Shown here in pieces: positions 23,038-28,684 of a stretch of 28,684 nucleotides of DNA (positions within the stretch are counted from its first letter, which is position 1; each line of letters begins with the position of its first letter). The notes beneath the pieces are model-generated. The model saw only the letters and a list, made by a program, of their open reading frames with translations, was not told the origin of the DNA and made no database searches. A program made the translations under genes and the position numbers. The stretch comes from an uncultured Clostridium sp. (GTDB lineage Bacteria > Bacillota > Clostridia > TANB77 > CAG-508), in the NCBI GenBank assembly GCA_947568605.1, contig CANOPV010000001.1, forward strand, positions 1 through 28,684. Reading direction: 5' to 3'.

Positions 23038-23592
23038 GTGAAAAAAGTATTGTTATTATGTTTAATAAGTATTTGTATTTTATTAACTGGTTGTTCGGAA
23101 GAAAAGGATTCATTTGAGCATTATGATTTAAAAGATAAAGATTTGAATATTTATACATATTTTAGTGATAACGGCAAAGAAGTTTATGCTTTAGCAGATA
23201 TAACGCCTAGTTCTTATGAATCGTTTTTAACGGGGTTCTTCTATAAAATTGATGACAACGATTATATTTTATTAGAAACATTAGAATCATCCCAACAAGA
23301 TGCTTATAAAAAAGACTATATGTATCAATTTTATGATAATAAACTTTATGGTGTTGGAAATGGAAATTCCCCTATGATATTTGAAATAGAGTTAAAAAGA
23401 AAAGAAAGTAAAATTAAAGAGTTAGAATTTAAAATAGATGAAAAAACTAATCCTTTTTTAATAAGTAGTATTAGAAATATTGATAAAGACTTAATTACTA
23501 TTTCTGGGGATATTTTTATAAGTGAACATAGTGAGTATAGATACTTTGAATGTTCTTTAAAAAACTATGAATGCTCTATAAAGGATAAATAA
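23038..23592 (+). CDS. Secreted lipoprotein, function unknown
   Basis: 184 residues from GTG 23038 behind GAAAGTGAGAT. A signal peptide ends in the lipobox LLTGC, with the lipid-bearing Cys at about residue 19, so it is anchored on the outer face of the membrane. The mature part is acidic and beta-rich (YDLKDKDLNIYTYFSDNGKE; later FSGDIFISEHSEYRYFE-like strands) with no family I recognise. It stands alone with its own promoter-like region and pairs with the 23600 membrane protein 7 bp downstream. Possible roles include surface exclusion or defence against incoming elements; the sequence does not decide. Confidence 0.8.
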   Translation: MKKVLLLCLISICILLTGCSEEKDSFEHYDLKDKDLNIYTYFSDNGKEVYALADITPSSYESFLTGFFYKIDDNDYILLETLESSQQDAYKKDYMYQFYDNKLYGVGNGNSPMIFEIELKRKESKIKELEFKIDEKTNPFLISSIRNIDKDLITISGDIFISEHSEYRYFECSLKNYECSIKDK

Positions 23593-23599
23593 TAAATTT

Positions 23600-24004
23600 A
23601 TGAAAAAAATTACATATTTTGTTTTGATAACTATATCATTTTTAATATTGATATGTATTATTTATGTTATATTAGGTTTTACTGGTAATTTATATACAAA
23701 AAAAGAATCATATCTTTCATCAAATAAAGAATATAAAATTGTTATAAAAGGTAATGGTGCAAAATGGCCGTTCGGTAGTGAAGATATAAAGGTGTATGCT
23801 TATAAAAATAGTTTTACTGGCACTTTTAGTAAAGCAATTTATAAAACAAAAATATTTAATGATGGCAAAATTTTAAATGATAGTAATTTTAATATTGAAT
23901 GGAATGATAATATTGCATACCTTTCTTTAAATGGCGAAGAACAAAAAGATGAAATTTTAAAAATAGTTTTTGAAGATAAGGTTACTATTGAAAAAATGGA
24001 ATAA
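23600..24004 (+). CDS. Membrane-anchored small protein
   Basis: 134 residues. A signal-anchor (about 4-27, FVLITISFLILICIIYVILG) is followed by an external domain with beta strands: YLSSNKEYKIVIKGNGAKWPFGSEDIKVYA, which loosely resembles small Bacillota membrane-anchored domains whose N-terminal motif is Ser-x-Asn/Asp-x-x-Tyr. It has no strong ribosome site (AATAATAAATTT) and may be coupled to the lipoprotein gene 7 bp upstream. The two form a small cargo operon ending at a terminator. Function unknown. Confidence 0.7.
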   Translation: MKKITYFVLITISFLILICIIYVILGFTGNLYTKKESYLSSNKEYKIVIKGNGAKWPFGSEDIKVYAYKNSFTGTFSKAIYKTKIFNDGKILNDSNFNIEWNDNIAYLSLNGEEQKDEILKIVFEDKVTIEKME

Positions 24005-24015
24005 TAAATGGAATT

Positions 24016-24047
24016 AGATTATCAAACAAAAAGATAATCTTTTCTTT
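24016..24047 (+). terminator. Terminator of the lipoprotein operon
   Basis: AGATTATC (24016-24023), 9-base loop, GATAATCT (24033-24040), then a T-rich tail. 8-bp perfect stem. Confidence 0.8.
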
Positions 24048-24076
24048 TGGCCTATTTTATTCTAGTAAAATCGTGA

Positions 24077-24159
24077 TATAATGTAATTGATATGTAGGAT
24101 CCTAGAATAATATATTCGGTCATCTGTTGATTGACTTTTGTAATGTATTACTGTATGAT
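24077..24159 (+). promoter_or_regulatory. Two promoters upstream of 24204
   Basis: Promoter A: extended -10 TGATATAAT (TATAAT 24077-24082), whose context resembles P1 at 3106-3114. Promoter B: TTGACT (24131-24136), 17 bp, TATGAT (24154-24159). Between them is the palindrome TAGGATCCTA (24096-24105). The following leader TTAAGGAGTAGTATGTAT closely matches TTAAGGAAGTAGTATGTAT at the transfer-operon attenuator (3277-3295), which suggests a shared origin of the two 5' regions. Confidence 0.65.
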
Positions 24160-24203
24160 AATACGTACTCTATCAAAACTTTAAGTATTAAGGAGTAGTA
24201 TGT

Positions 24204-24725
24204 ATGAAAAACGAACAGTATTTAGAACTTCGGAATCAGGTTTCAGAAATGAATAAGATTAACGATGAAATAAGTCTTATAAACTGGAATCGTGAAGACG
24301 GTCCCAAATTTTCATCTGTAGAAGAAATGAAAGAATTTGAACATAGATTAAAAAATAATGAATTTGATTATTTTTTTGAAGATAAAGATAATGCTGATAT
24401 ACTAGATACAAAAGATGTTATTGTTGAAAGTTTTTCTCATACACTAGAAGACATATCATTCTATATTTATACATACCAAAACAAAAGTAACTATAACTAT
24501 GTTACTTATCTATCATTAACTAATACAAAAGATAATGATATAATTGACAAATTATGTGGTAATACTACTTCTGATAAAGAATCCGCACATAATTATTTTG
24601 AAACATTAAAACAAGCAATAACAAATAATAATATAAATGATATTTTGGAAAACTTAACTTTAGGAGCACAAAAAACTATAGTATCATTAAAAAATAAATT
24701 ATCTAAACTAACTAGTGAAAGCTAG
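24204..24725 (+). CDS. Unknown protein, 173 aa
   Basis: Not recognised. It is acidic and helical with no membrane segment. It opens MKNEQYLELRNQVSEMNKIN; an acidic Asp/Phe-rich region (about 45-70) and an aromatic strand (SFYIYTYQNKSNYNYVTYLS) follow. It uses a canonical AAGGAG ribosome site, unlike the GGGGG sites of the transfer genes. It is transcribed from the two promoters at 24077-24159 and stopped by its own terminator, so it is a separate unit from the ArdC-like gene. An anti-defence or regulatory role is only a guess. Confidence 0.7.
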   Translation: MKNEQYLELRNQVSEMNKINDEISLINWNREDGPKFSSVEEMKEFEHRLKNNEFDYFFEDKDNADILDTKDVIVESFSHTLEDISFYIYTYQNKSNYNYVTYLSLTNTKDNDIIDKLCGNTTSDKESAHNYFETLKQAITNNNINDILENLTLGAQKTIVSLKNKLSKLTSES

Positions 24726-24732
24726 TTTTTTT
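24710..24732 (+). terminator. Terminator after 24204-24725
   Basis: AACTAG (24710-24715), loop TGAAAG, CTAGTT (24722-24727), then T residues. The stem includes the stop codon. Confidence 0.75.
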
Positions 24733-24753
24733 GTTTATAAAGGGGGTTAAAAT

Positions 24754-25737
24754 ATAGATATAGGAAAATTAGTGAATGATCTAAAAGATTATTCTAAAAA
24801 TAATGAATTTGATAAGATTAAAGATATAACATTAAAATTTGAAAAAGATTTTCTTGATAATTGTAAAAGTGAATATGATTTTAAAAGTTTGATTGATGAT
24901 TTATCTTTATATAGTAATTATACAGTTTTAAATACATTATTGATAAAATATCAATATCCAGATTTTCTATCACTTGGAACAAAACAATCATATTTAGATC
25001 AAGGTGTTCAATTACTAGAAAATGCTACACCTATTGAAATACTAACACCAATCAGTGATGAATATGTATCTATAAAAGAAAATGATAAAGTGATAATTAA
25101 AAATATGAAAGATCTGACAAAACAAGAATTAAAAAGATATTTTGATAAAGAGAATAAAGATGTTGTGTTTCATCATAAAGATTTTAAAGGTCTTAATTCT
25201 ACTATACTCTTTGATGTAAAAGATACAACAATGAAGAAAATTGATTATGATACTGGGACGCTTCCGGCTCTTTTTTATTCTTCTTATGATGAAATTTACA
25301 ATAGTTTTATAAAGGCACTTTATGCTGACGGTTTTAAAGTAAAATATGTTAATATGAATAATAAATACTCTTTTGATAAGGATAGTAAAACAATTAGTTT
25401 AAAACAAGGTTTGAACAAAAGAACACACTTAATGATAGTGCTTGATATTTATACAAATAATATAGCTTCTAATGAAATGGAAAAAGATATGTTAGATATG
25501 GTTATTTCAAGAAGAATTGGAATAGATAAAGAAGATGTTTCTTTTGATAAGTTTCAATCTTGGTATAAGAATCAAGATATAAAAACAGTAGATAATCTAC
25601 TAAAAGTGATTGTTAATAAAGGAAGAAAATTTGCAAATAATTTTAATAAGTTTTATGAGATAGAATTTCAAAAGAATGAAAGCTTATATCCAGATGACGA
25701 GAAAGGTTTATATGATGACTTTTCTCTTTTTTCATAA
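24754..25737 (+). CDS. ArdC-like antirestriction protein lacking the metalloprotease motif, probable AUA start
   Basis: 327 residues from ATA 24754, 7 bases after GGGGG (24742-24746). The first canonical start is GTG 24772. The N-terminal region (about 50-105) resembles the ArdC single-stranded-DNA-binding domain: LYSNYTVLNTLLIKYQYPDF, LGTKQSYLDQGVQLLENATP, IEILTP. The usual ArdC C-terminal HExxH zinc protease is not present. The matching place reads THLMIVLDIYTNN, with Asp and Ile where His and Glu would stand. So it likely keeps DNA binding without peptidase activity. ArdC-type proteins shield incoming single strands. It is an own transcription unit behind a terminator. ArdC assignment is moderate, based on pattern only. 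Confidence 0.7.
   Translation: MDIGKLVNDLKDYSKNNEFDKIKDITLKFEKDFLDNCKSEYDFKSLIDDLSLYSNYTVLNTLLIKYQYPDFLSLGTKQSYLDQGVQLLENATPIEILTPISDEYVSIKENDKVIIKNMKDLTKQELKRYFDKENKDVVFHHKDFKGLNSTILFDVKDTTMKKIDYDTGTLPALFYSSYDEIYNSFIKALYADGFKVKYVNMNNKYSFDKDSKTISLKQGLNKRTHLMIVLDIYTNNIASNEMEKDMLDMVISRRIGIDKEDVSFDKFQSWYKNQDIKTVDNLLKVIVNKGRKFANNFNKFYEIEFQKNESLYPDDEKGLYDDFSLFS
25701..25732 (+). terminator. Terminator inside the end of the ArdC-like gene
   Basis: GAAAGGT (25701-25707), 10-base loop, ACTTTTC (25718-25724, one G-U pair), then a T-rich tail before the TAA. Confidence 0.55.
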
Positions 25738-25738
25738 A

Positions 25739-25772
25739 GGGCGCTGACAAGAATTTTCTGGCGCGTTATAAT
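25739..25772 (+). promoter_or_regulatory. GCGCG-type promoter, copy 2
   Basis: GCGCT (25741-25745), 14 bp, GGCGC (25760-25764), with -35 CTGACA (25744-25749), 17-bp spacer and -10 TATAAT (25767-25772). Block identity with copy 3 includes GGGCGCTG, GCGCGTTATAAT and exact spacing. Drives 25794. Confidence 0.8.
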
Positions 25773-25793
25773 TCGTTTGTAAGGCGGTGTAAA

Positions 25794-26081
25794 ATGAAAA
25801 AGAATTGTTATGATGAATTATATAACATTCATAAAGAAAGGAAAATCAGGGCTTTTTATGTTGATCTATTATGTGAGATACTTCTACTTCGTTATGAGTT
25901 TTCTTATAAGGAAACAACAAAAAAAGATGTATTGAGTGAACTACCAAGTTTGAGAGAATTTAAAAGTACAGAAGTAGAAAAAATTTATAATGATAGTCTT
26001 AAGATATTAGAATTAAGATATAGAATTAAAGTTTTAGATGATAGTCCATTAAAATTTGTAAAAGAAAATGAAATATCATAA
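25794..26081 (+). CDS. Small unknown helical protein, 95 aa
   Basis: Unrecognised. Helical, charged: NCYDELYNIHKERKIRAFYV, a Leu-rich helix (LLCEILLLRYEF) and a C-terminal helix (YNDSLKILELRYRIKVLD). It starts with ATG behind AAGGCGGTG, 22 bases after the GCGCG-type -10. Position between the ArdC-like gene and the TnpW-like gene, and the shared promoter with the recombinase, suggest a role in element excision or its control, perhaps as a directionality factor. This is inferred from context only. Confidence 0.65.
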   Translation: MKKNCYDELYNIHKERKIRAFYVDLLCEILLLRYEFSYKETTKKDVLSELPSLREFKSTEVEKIYNDSLKILELRYRIKVLDDSPLKFVKENEIS

Positions 26082-26126
26082 ATAATAAAATATAGGCAAA
26101 TACTTGCTAATTAGTGAATATACTAT

Positions 26127-26161
26127 AAAGAATAGACATAAAACTCTATTCTTTTCTTTTT
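26127..26161 (+). terminator. Terminator after 25794-26081
   Basis: AAAGAATAG (26127-26135), loop, CTATTCTTT (26146-26154), then a T-rich tail. 9-bp perfect stem. Confidence 0.8.
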
Positions 26162-26193
26162 TCTTTAAATAAGATTTAAAGGGGGTTGAAAAA

Positions 26194-26346
26194 ATGAAGA
26201 ATAAAAAGGTAACTTATAAGATTATAAATGAATTTAATGTTGATAAAGATAAAACAAAGGACGATTTAAAACTTTCTTTTAATAAGAAACTTTTAAAGGT
26301 AATACTTTCTATTGAAAAAAATGTATATGGGCGCTGTAATTCCTAA
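26194..26346 (+). CDS. TnpW-like small protein, 50 aa
   Basis: ATG 26194 behind AAAGGGGGTTGAAAA. The peptide reads KKVTYKIINEFNVDKDKT, then LKLSFNKKLLKVILSIEKN. Its shape (Thr-Tyr-x-Ile start, Lys-rich Leu/Ile helix near the end, about 50 residues, placed just before the large serine recombinase) matches TnpW-type proteins of conjugative transposons. That family is of unknown biochemical function. The last codons overlap the third GCGCG-type promoter, so transcription of this gene runs through the recombinase promoter. Confidence 0.6.
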   Translation: MKNKKVTYKIINEFNVDKDKTKDDLKLSFNKKLLKVILSIEKNVYGRCNS

Positions 26347-26362
26347 ACGAGCGCGTTATAAT
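26329..26362 (+). promoter_or_regulatory. GCGCG-type promoter, copy 3 (recombinase)
   Basis: GCGCT (26331-26335), 14 bp, AGCGC (26350-26354): perfect 5-bp arms. -35 CTGTAA (26334-26339), 17-bp spacer, -10 TATAAT (26357-26362). Geometry is base-for-base that of copy 2. It overlaps the last codons of the TnpW-like gene. Drives the large serine recombinase. Confidence 0.8.
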
Positions 26363-26415
26363 ATTATTATGTTATCAATGAATTCTGTTAAATTAGTAAA
26401 GGAGCTAAATTTAAT

Positions 26416-28509
26416 ATGAAGAAAATAGTTGAAACAGTTGATATTATTATAAGGAGAGTGGTACTTTATTTAAGACTATCAAAAGAAGATGTTGATAAAC
26501 CTACCAAAGAAGCTATTAGTGAGAGTATTAAGAATCAAGAACTAATGCTTCGTGAAGAAGTGGCAAAACACCCAGATTGGGAAATTGTAGGTGTTTATTG
26601 TGATGAAGACTTTTCGGGAGCAGGAACATATAGGCCAGACTTTGAAAGAATGATTACTTCTTGTGAAAATGGCGAAGTTGATATTGTTTTATGTAAAAGT
26701 CAATCAAGATTTTCAAGAGATATGGAAGTCATCGAAAAATACTTACATAATAAATTTCTTATGTGGAATGTTAGATTCGTTAGTATTGTAGATAATGCTG
26801 ATACTGATAATAAAGGTAACAAAAAAGCAAGACAAATCAATGCACTTGTTAATGAGTGGTTTTTGGAAGATTTATCTGATAACATCAAAGCGACTTTTCG
26901 TACAAAATGGCAAAATGGCGAATGTACTGCTTCTTTCGCAAAATATGGGTTAATGAAAGATATAAAGAATAAAAATCATTTACTTATTGATCCTATTGCT
27001 AGTGAAGTTTTAAAACAAATTGCTGATATGCTTTTCGCAGGATATGGGCAAGATAAAATTGCAAAGACTTTGGAAGATAAGAAAATTCCTAGTCCTTATG
27101 AATATAAAGCGATGAATGGTTGTAAATTAAAACTTCCTATTTCAAAGAAAGAAGATAAATACTCTATTTCAAAAGCTGGTCAATATATTGTTAGAATTTC
27201 TTTATATAATGAGTATAAACAAATTTTAAGAAACATAAAATCTGTTTATGTATTTGGTACTGATAATCAAAAAGAATATAATTCAAAATTTCATATTAGA
27301 GTTAGATCCATAAGTGAAGATTTAAAGTTATACTATACCACTGATAATTTATCATCTAGTATAGATAACCTAGACTTTAATAATATTGATTTTTCTAGTG
27401 ATGTATGGCACGAACTAAAAACAAATGATATGATTCCAGATGATGTCTATTATATTGGAAGTGCAAATGTTGAATTAGATAGACTAATAGAAACTGGTTT
27501 TGAAATAGAAATAGAACTTGAAGAAAACAAAGGTCATAATACTTATAAAATGTTTACAAAATCAAAAGCAGATGATACCGATACACAATTTAATTTTGAA
27601 TATGAAATAAGAAGAAGATACAAATGGTCTGGACGTGTTATTTATAATATGTTAAGAGATCCTATTTATAATGGTACTTTAATACAAGGTAAAACTAGAA
27701 GAATAAGTTATAAAAATCACAAATGTATAAATGCAAAAAAAGAACACTGGGTTACAAGTGAAAGTGCTCTTGAAAAAATATTTGATGATGAAAAGTGGTT
27801 ATCTATTCAAACAAAATTAAATGAAGTTAGTAGATCAGGTGCAGACGGTGTTAAACATATCTTTTGTGGAAAAGTTTATTGTTCTGAATGTGGTAGTATA
27901 TTGCGTAAAAATAGTAGTTGTCAAAACAAAGATAGCGAAAAAGTAGAATATCTATTATGTAAGGATAAAGAGAACAAATGGGCAAATTGTGATAATAACA
28001 AGTCTATCAAATTAAATGTATTAGAAGATTATGTTTTATCAGCTATGAATGGCTTGTTAGATGAGTATTATGATAAAGATACATTAAAAGAACTTCACAA
28101 AGAAGTTATTGATAAAGATTTATTCAAAGATCAATTAGATAGTTTTAATAAAGAGAAAAACGACATTCAAAATCTTATAAAAAGAAAAAAAGAGATATTT
28201 CAACAACTTTATGAAGATCGTGCTACTGGAATTATTGATGATAATGATTTCACTTCCCTACGAGCAAAGTATAAGGAAGATGTAGATAAGTTAAGCGAGA
28301 GATTATCTACTATAGATAATGAATTAAAGTTAATTGAAATGAAACAAAACAAGTTAAAAGATAGAGATAGTCTTCTTTCAAAGTATAGACATTTCGATGT
28401 TCTTACACCAGAACTACTTGATGAATTTATAGATAAGATCAAGGTAGGAAAAATTGATGATGAAACAAATACTAGAGAAATTAGAATCGTTTGGAACTTC
28501 CAAACTTAA
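26416..28509 (+). CDS. Large serine recombinase (TndX/TnpX-like) with insertion
   Basis: 697 residues, start ATG behind AAAGGAG. N-terminal resolvase domain: catalytic Ser22 (YLRLSKED), the DFSGAG segment (65-70) and CKSQSRFSRD (93-102). The recombinase domain follows (about 170-440). A zinc ribbon has CxxC at 489-492 and later Cys at 515 and 525. A coiled coil (about 566-655) joins the C-terminus. An extra segment of about 160 residues (about 240-398) splits the recombinase domain between the DKIAKTLEDKKIPSPYEY part and the WSGRVIYNMLRDPIYNG part, which are normally close. The enzyme integrates and excises the ICE at attP/attB. It ends 26 bp before attR, as usual. Confidence 0.95.
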   Translation: MKKIVETVDIIIRRVVLYLRLSKEDVDKPTKEAISESIKNQELMLREEVAKHPDWEIVGVYCDEDFSGAGTYRPDFERMITSCENGEVDIVLCKSQSRFSRDMEVIEKYLHNKFLMWNVRFVSIVDNADTDNKGNKKARQINALVNEWFLEDLSDNIKATFRTKWQNGECTASFAKYGLMKDIKNKNHLLIDPIASEVLKQIADMLFAGYGQDKIAKTLEDKKIPSPYEYKAMNGCKLKLPISKKEDKYSISKAGQYIVRISLYNEYKQILRNIKSVYVFGTDNQKEYNSKFHIRVRSISEDLKLYYTTDNLSSSIDNLDFNNIDFSSDVWHELKTNDMIPDDVYYIGSANVELDRLIETGFEIEIELEENKGHNTYKMFTKSKADDTDTQFNFEYEIRRRYKWSGRVIYNMLRDPIYNGTLIQGKTRRISYKNHKCINAKKEHWVTSESALEKIFDDEKWLSIQTKLNEVSRSGADGVKHIFCGKVYCSECGSILRKNSSCQNKDSEKVEYLLCKDKENKWANCDNNKSIKLNVLEDYVLSAMNGLLDEYYDKDTLKELHKEVIDKDLFKDQLDSFNKEKNDIQNLIKRKKEIFQQLYEDRATGIIDDNDFTSLRAKYKEDVDKLSERLSTIDNELKLIEMKQNKLKDRDSLLSKYRHFDVLTPELLDEFIDKIKVGKIDDETNTREIRIVWNFQT

Positions 28510-28513
28510 TAAA

Positions 28514-28550
28514 TTACTTATGTGTGGATAATGTCATCGGTGCAACTGGT
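28514..28550. other. attR, right ICE-chromosome junction
   Basis: The P arm ends TGTGGATAATGTC (28523-28535), the core AT is at 28536-28537, and the B arm starts CGGTGCAACTGG (28538-28549). The P arms at the two ends are inverted copies (GACATWAWCCACA from 76 and from 28535 on the other strand). The B arms also show partial dyad symmetry: GCTCCG on the left against CGGTGC on the right. Confidence 0.88.
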
Positions 28551-28684
28551 GCCACTGGACCTCAAGGCTTACAGGGAGTACAAGGTCCTCAAGGTGAAGT
28601 AGGAGCGACTGGTGCACAGGGTGTACAAGGAATTCAAGGACCTACTGGTCCTCAAGGTGCGACTGGTGCTACTGGAAATCAAGG
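28536..28684 (+). pseudogene. Collagen-like host gene, 3' part
   Basis: In frame from ATC 28536, it reads Ile-Gly-Ala-Thr-Gly-Ala-Thr-Gly-Pro-Gln-Gly and continues in strict Gly-X-Y triplets to the window end. It is the continuation of the fragment at 1-82: removing the element joins ...Ala-Pro and Ile-Gly-Ala-Thr-Gly... in one frame. The fragment has no promoter or ribosome site in view, so it is probably silent while the element is integrated; its far end is outside the window. Confidence 0.88.

Larger units (their letters stand above)
76..28537 (+). mobile_element. Integrative and conjugative element, about 28.46 kb
   Basis: The element is bounded by attL (core 74-75) and attR (core 28536-28537). 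It encodes a complete-looking minimal set for self-transfer: large serine recombinase, MobP-type relaxase, VirD4-like coupling protein, VirB4 ATPase, PrgI/VirB3-like, TrbL/VirB6-like and Maff2/VirB2-like membrane proteins, an M23 wall hydrolase, SSB and an ArdC-like protein. The gene set resembles Tn1549/CTn-type elements of Bacillota in broad outline, but many proteins are not recognisable to me. No antibiotic resistance gene is visible. Cargo is a thioester adhesin with sortase, a C5-methyltransferase and a small lipoprotein/membrane-protein pair. Confidence 0.9.

Noticed and set aside
1..28684. CRISPR array, rRNA or tRNA gene
   Set aside because: I saw no regularly spaced repeats with unique spacers outside coding repeats, and no tRNA or rRNA signature.
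28539..28684. Short tandem repeat array at the right edge
   Set aside because: The periodicity is the Gly-X-Y codon repeat of the collagen-like gene, not an independent repeat element.

Overview
The window is almost entirely one integrative and conjugative element (ICE) of about 28.46 kb (76-28537), inserted into a gene for a collagen-like Gly-X-Y protein. Fragments of that host gene remain at both edges (1-82 and 28536-28684). The DNA is very AT-rich, uses the standard code with TAA, TAG and TGA stops, and carries Gram-positive features: LPxTG-type sorting, sortase, PrgI/VirB4 transfer genes and a TndX-like serine recombinase. This suggests an AT-rich Bacillota, probably a gut Erysipelotrichales- or RF39-like lineage; the lineage is an inference.

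Layout. The left end (76-2882) has two leftward genes, a membrane-anchored protein with an Asp/Asn-rich linker and an unknown, followed by two rightward small helix-turn-helix regulators. From 2883 to 3358 lies a non-coding control region with two promoters, a candidate two-state hairpin, and a leader peptide embedded in a composite terminator. From 3359 to 5448 are a small coupled ORF, a sigma-like protein, a VirB2/Maff2-like membrane protein and an SSB. From 5460 to 9480 is a surface module: a broken gene, a thioester/CnaB adhesin and its sortase. From 9486 to 17352 are the transfer-channel genes: TrbL/VirB6-like, PrgI/VirB3-like, VirB4 ATPase and an M23 peptidase, with unknown proteins between them and a candidate small RNA at 13006-13088. 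A hairpin-rich 300-bp candidate oriT (17353-17658) precedes small accessory proteins, a MobP-type relaxase, the VirD4 coupling protein and an orphan C5-methyltransferase (to 22960). Cargo follows (a lipoprotein, a membrane protein, an unknown and a degenerate ArdC-like protein). The right end has a TnpW-like small protein and a 697-residue large serine recombinase that stops 26 bp before attR.

How it works together. The recombinase joins attP and attB at a 2-bp AT core. Joining the host flanks at that core restores the collagen reading frame exactly. The relaxase would nick at the candidate oriT, VirD4 would pass the strand to a VirB2/B3/B4/B6-type channel, the M23 enzyme would open the wall, and the adhesin with its sortase could support cell contact.

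Most notable points: an exactly reconstructible att site with a self-complementary core; three copies of a promoter with conserved GCGCT-N14-AGCGC arms in front of the surface operon, a small gene and the integrase; several genes that appear to start at AUA or AUU behind a uniform AAGGGGGTT ribosome site; a leader-peptide attenuator; and a roughly 160-residue insertion in the recombinase.
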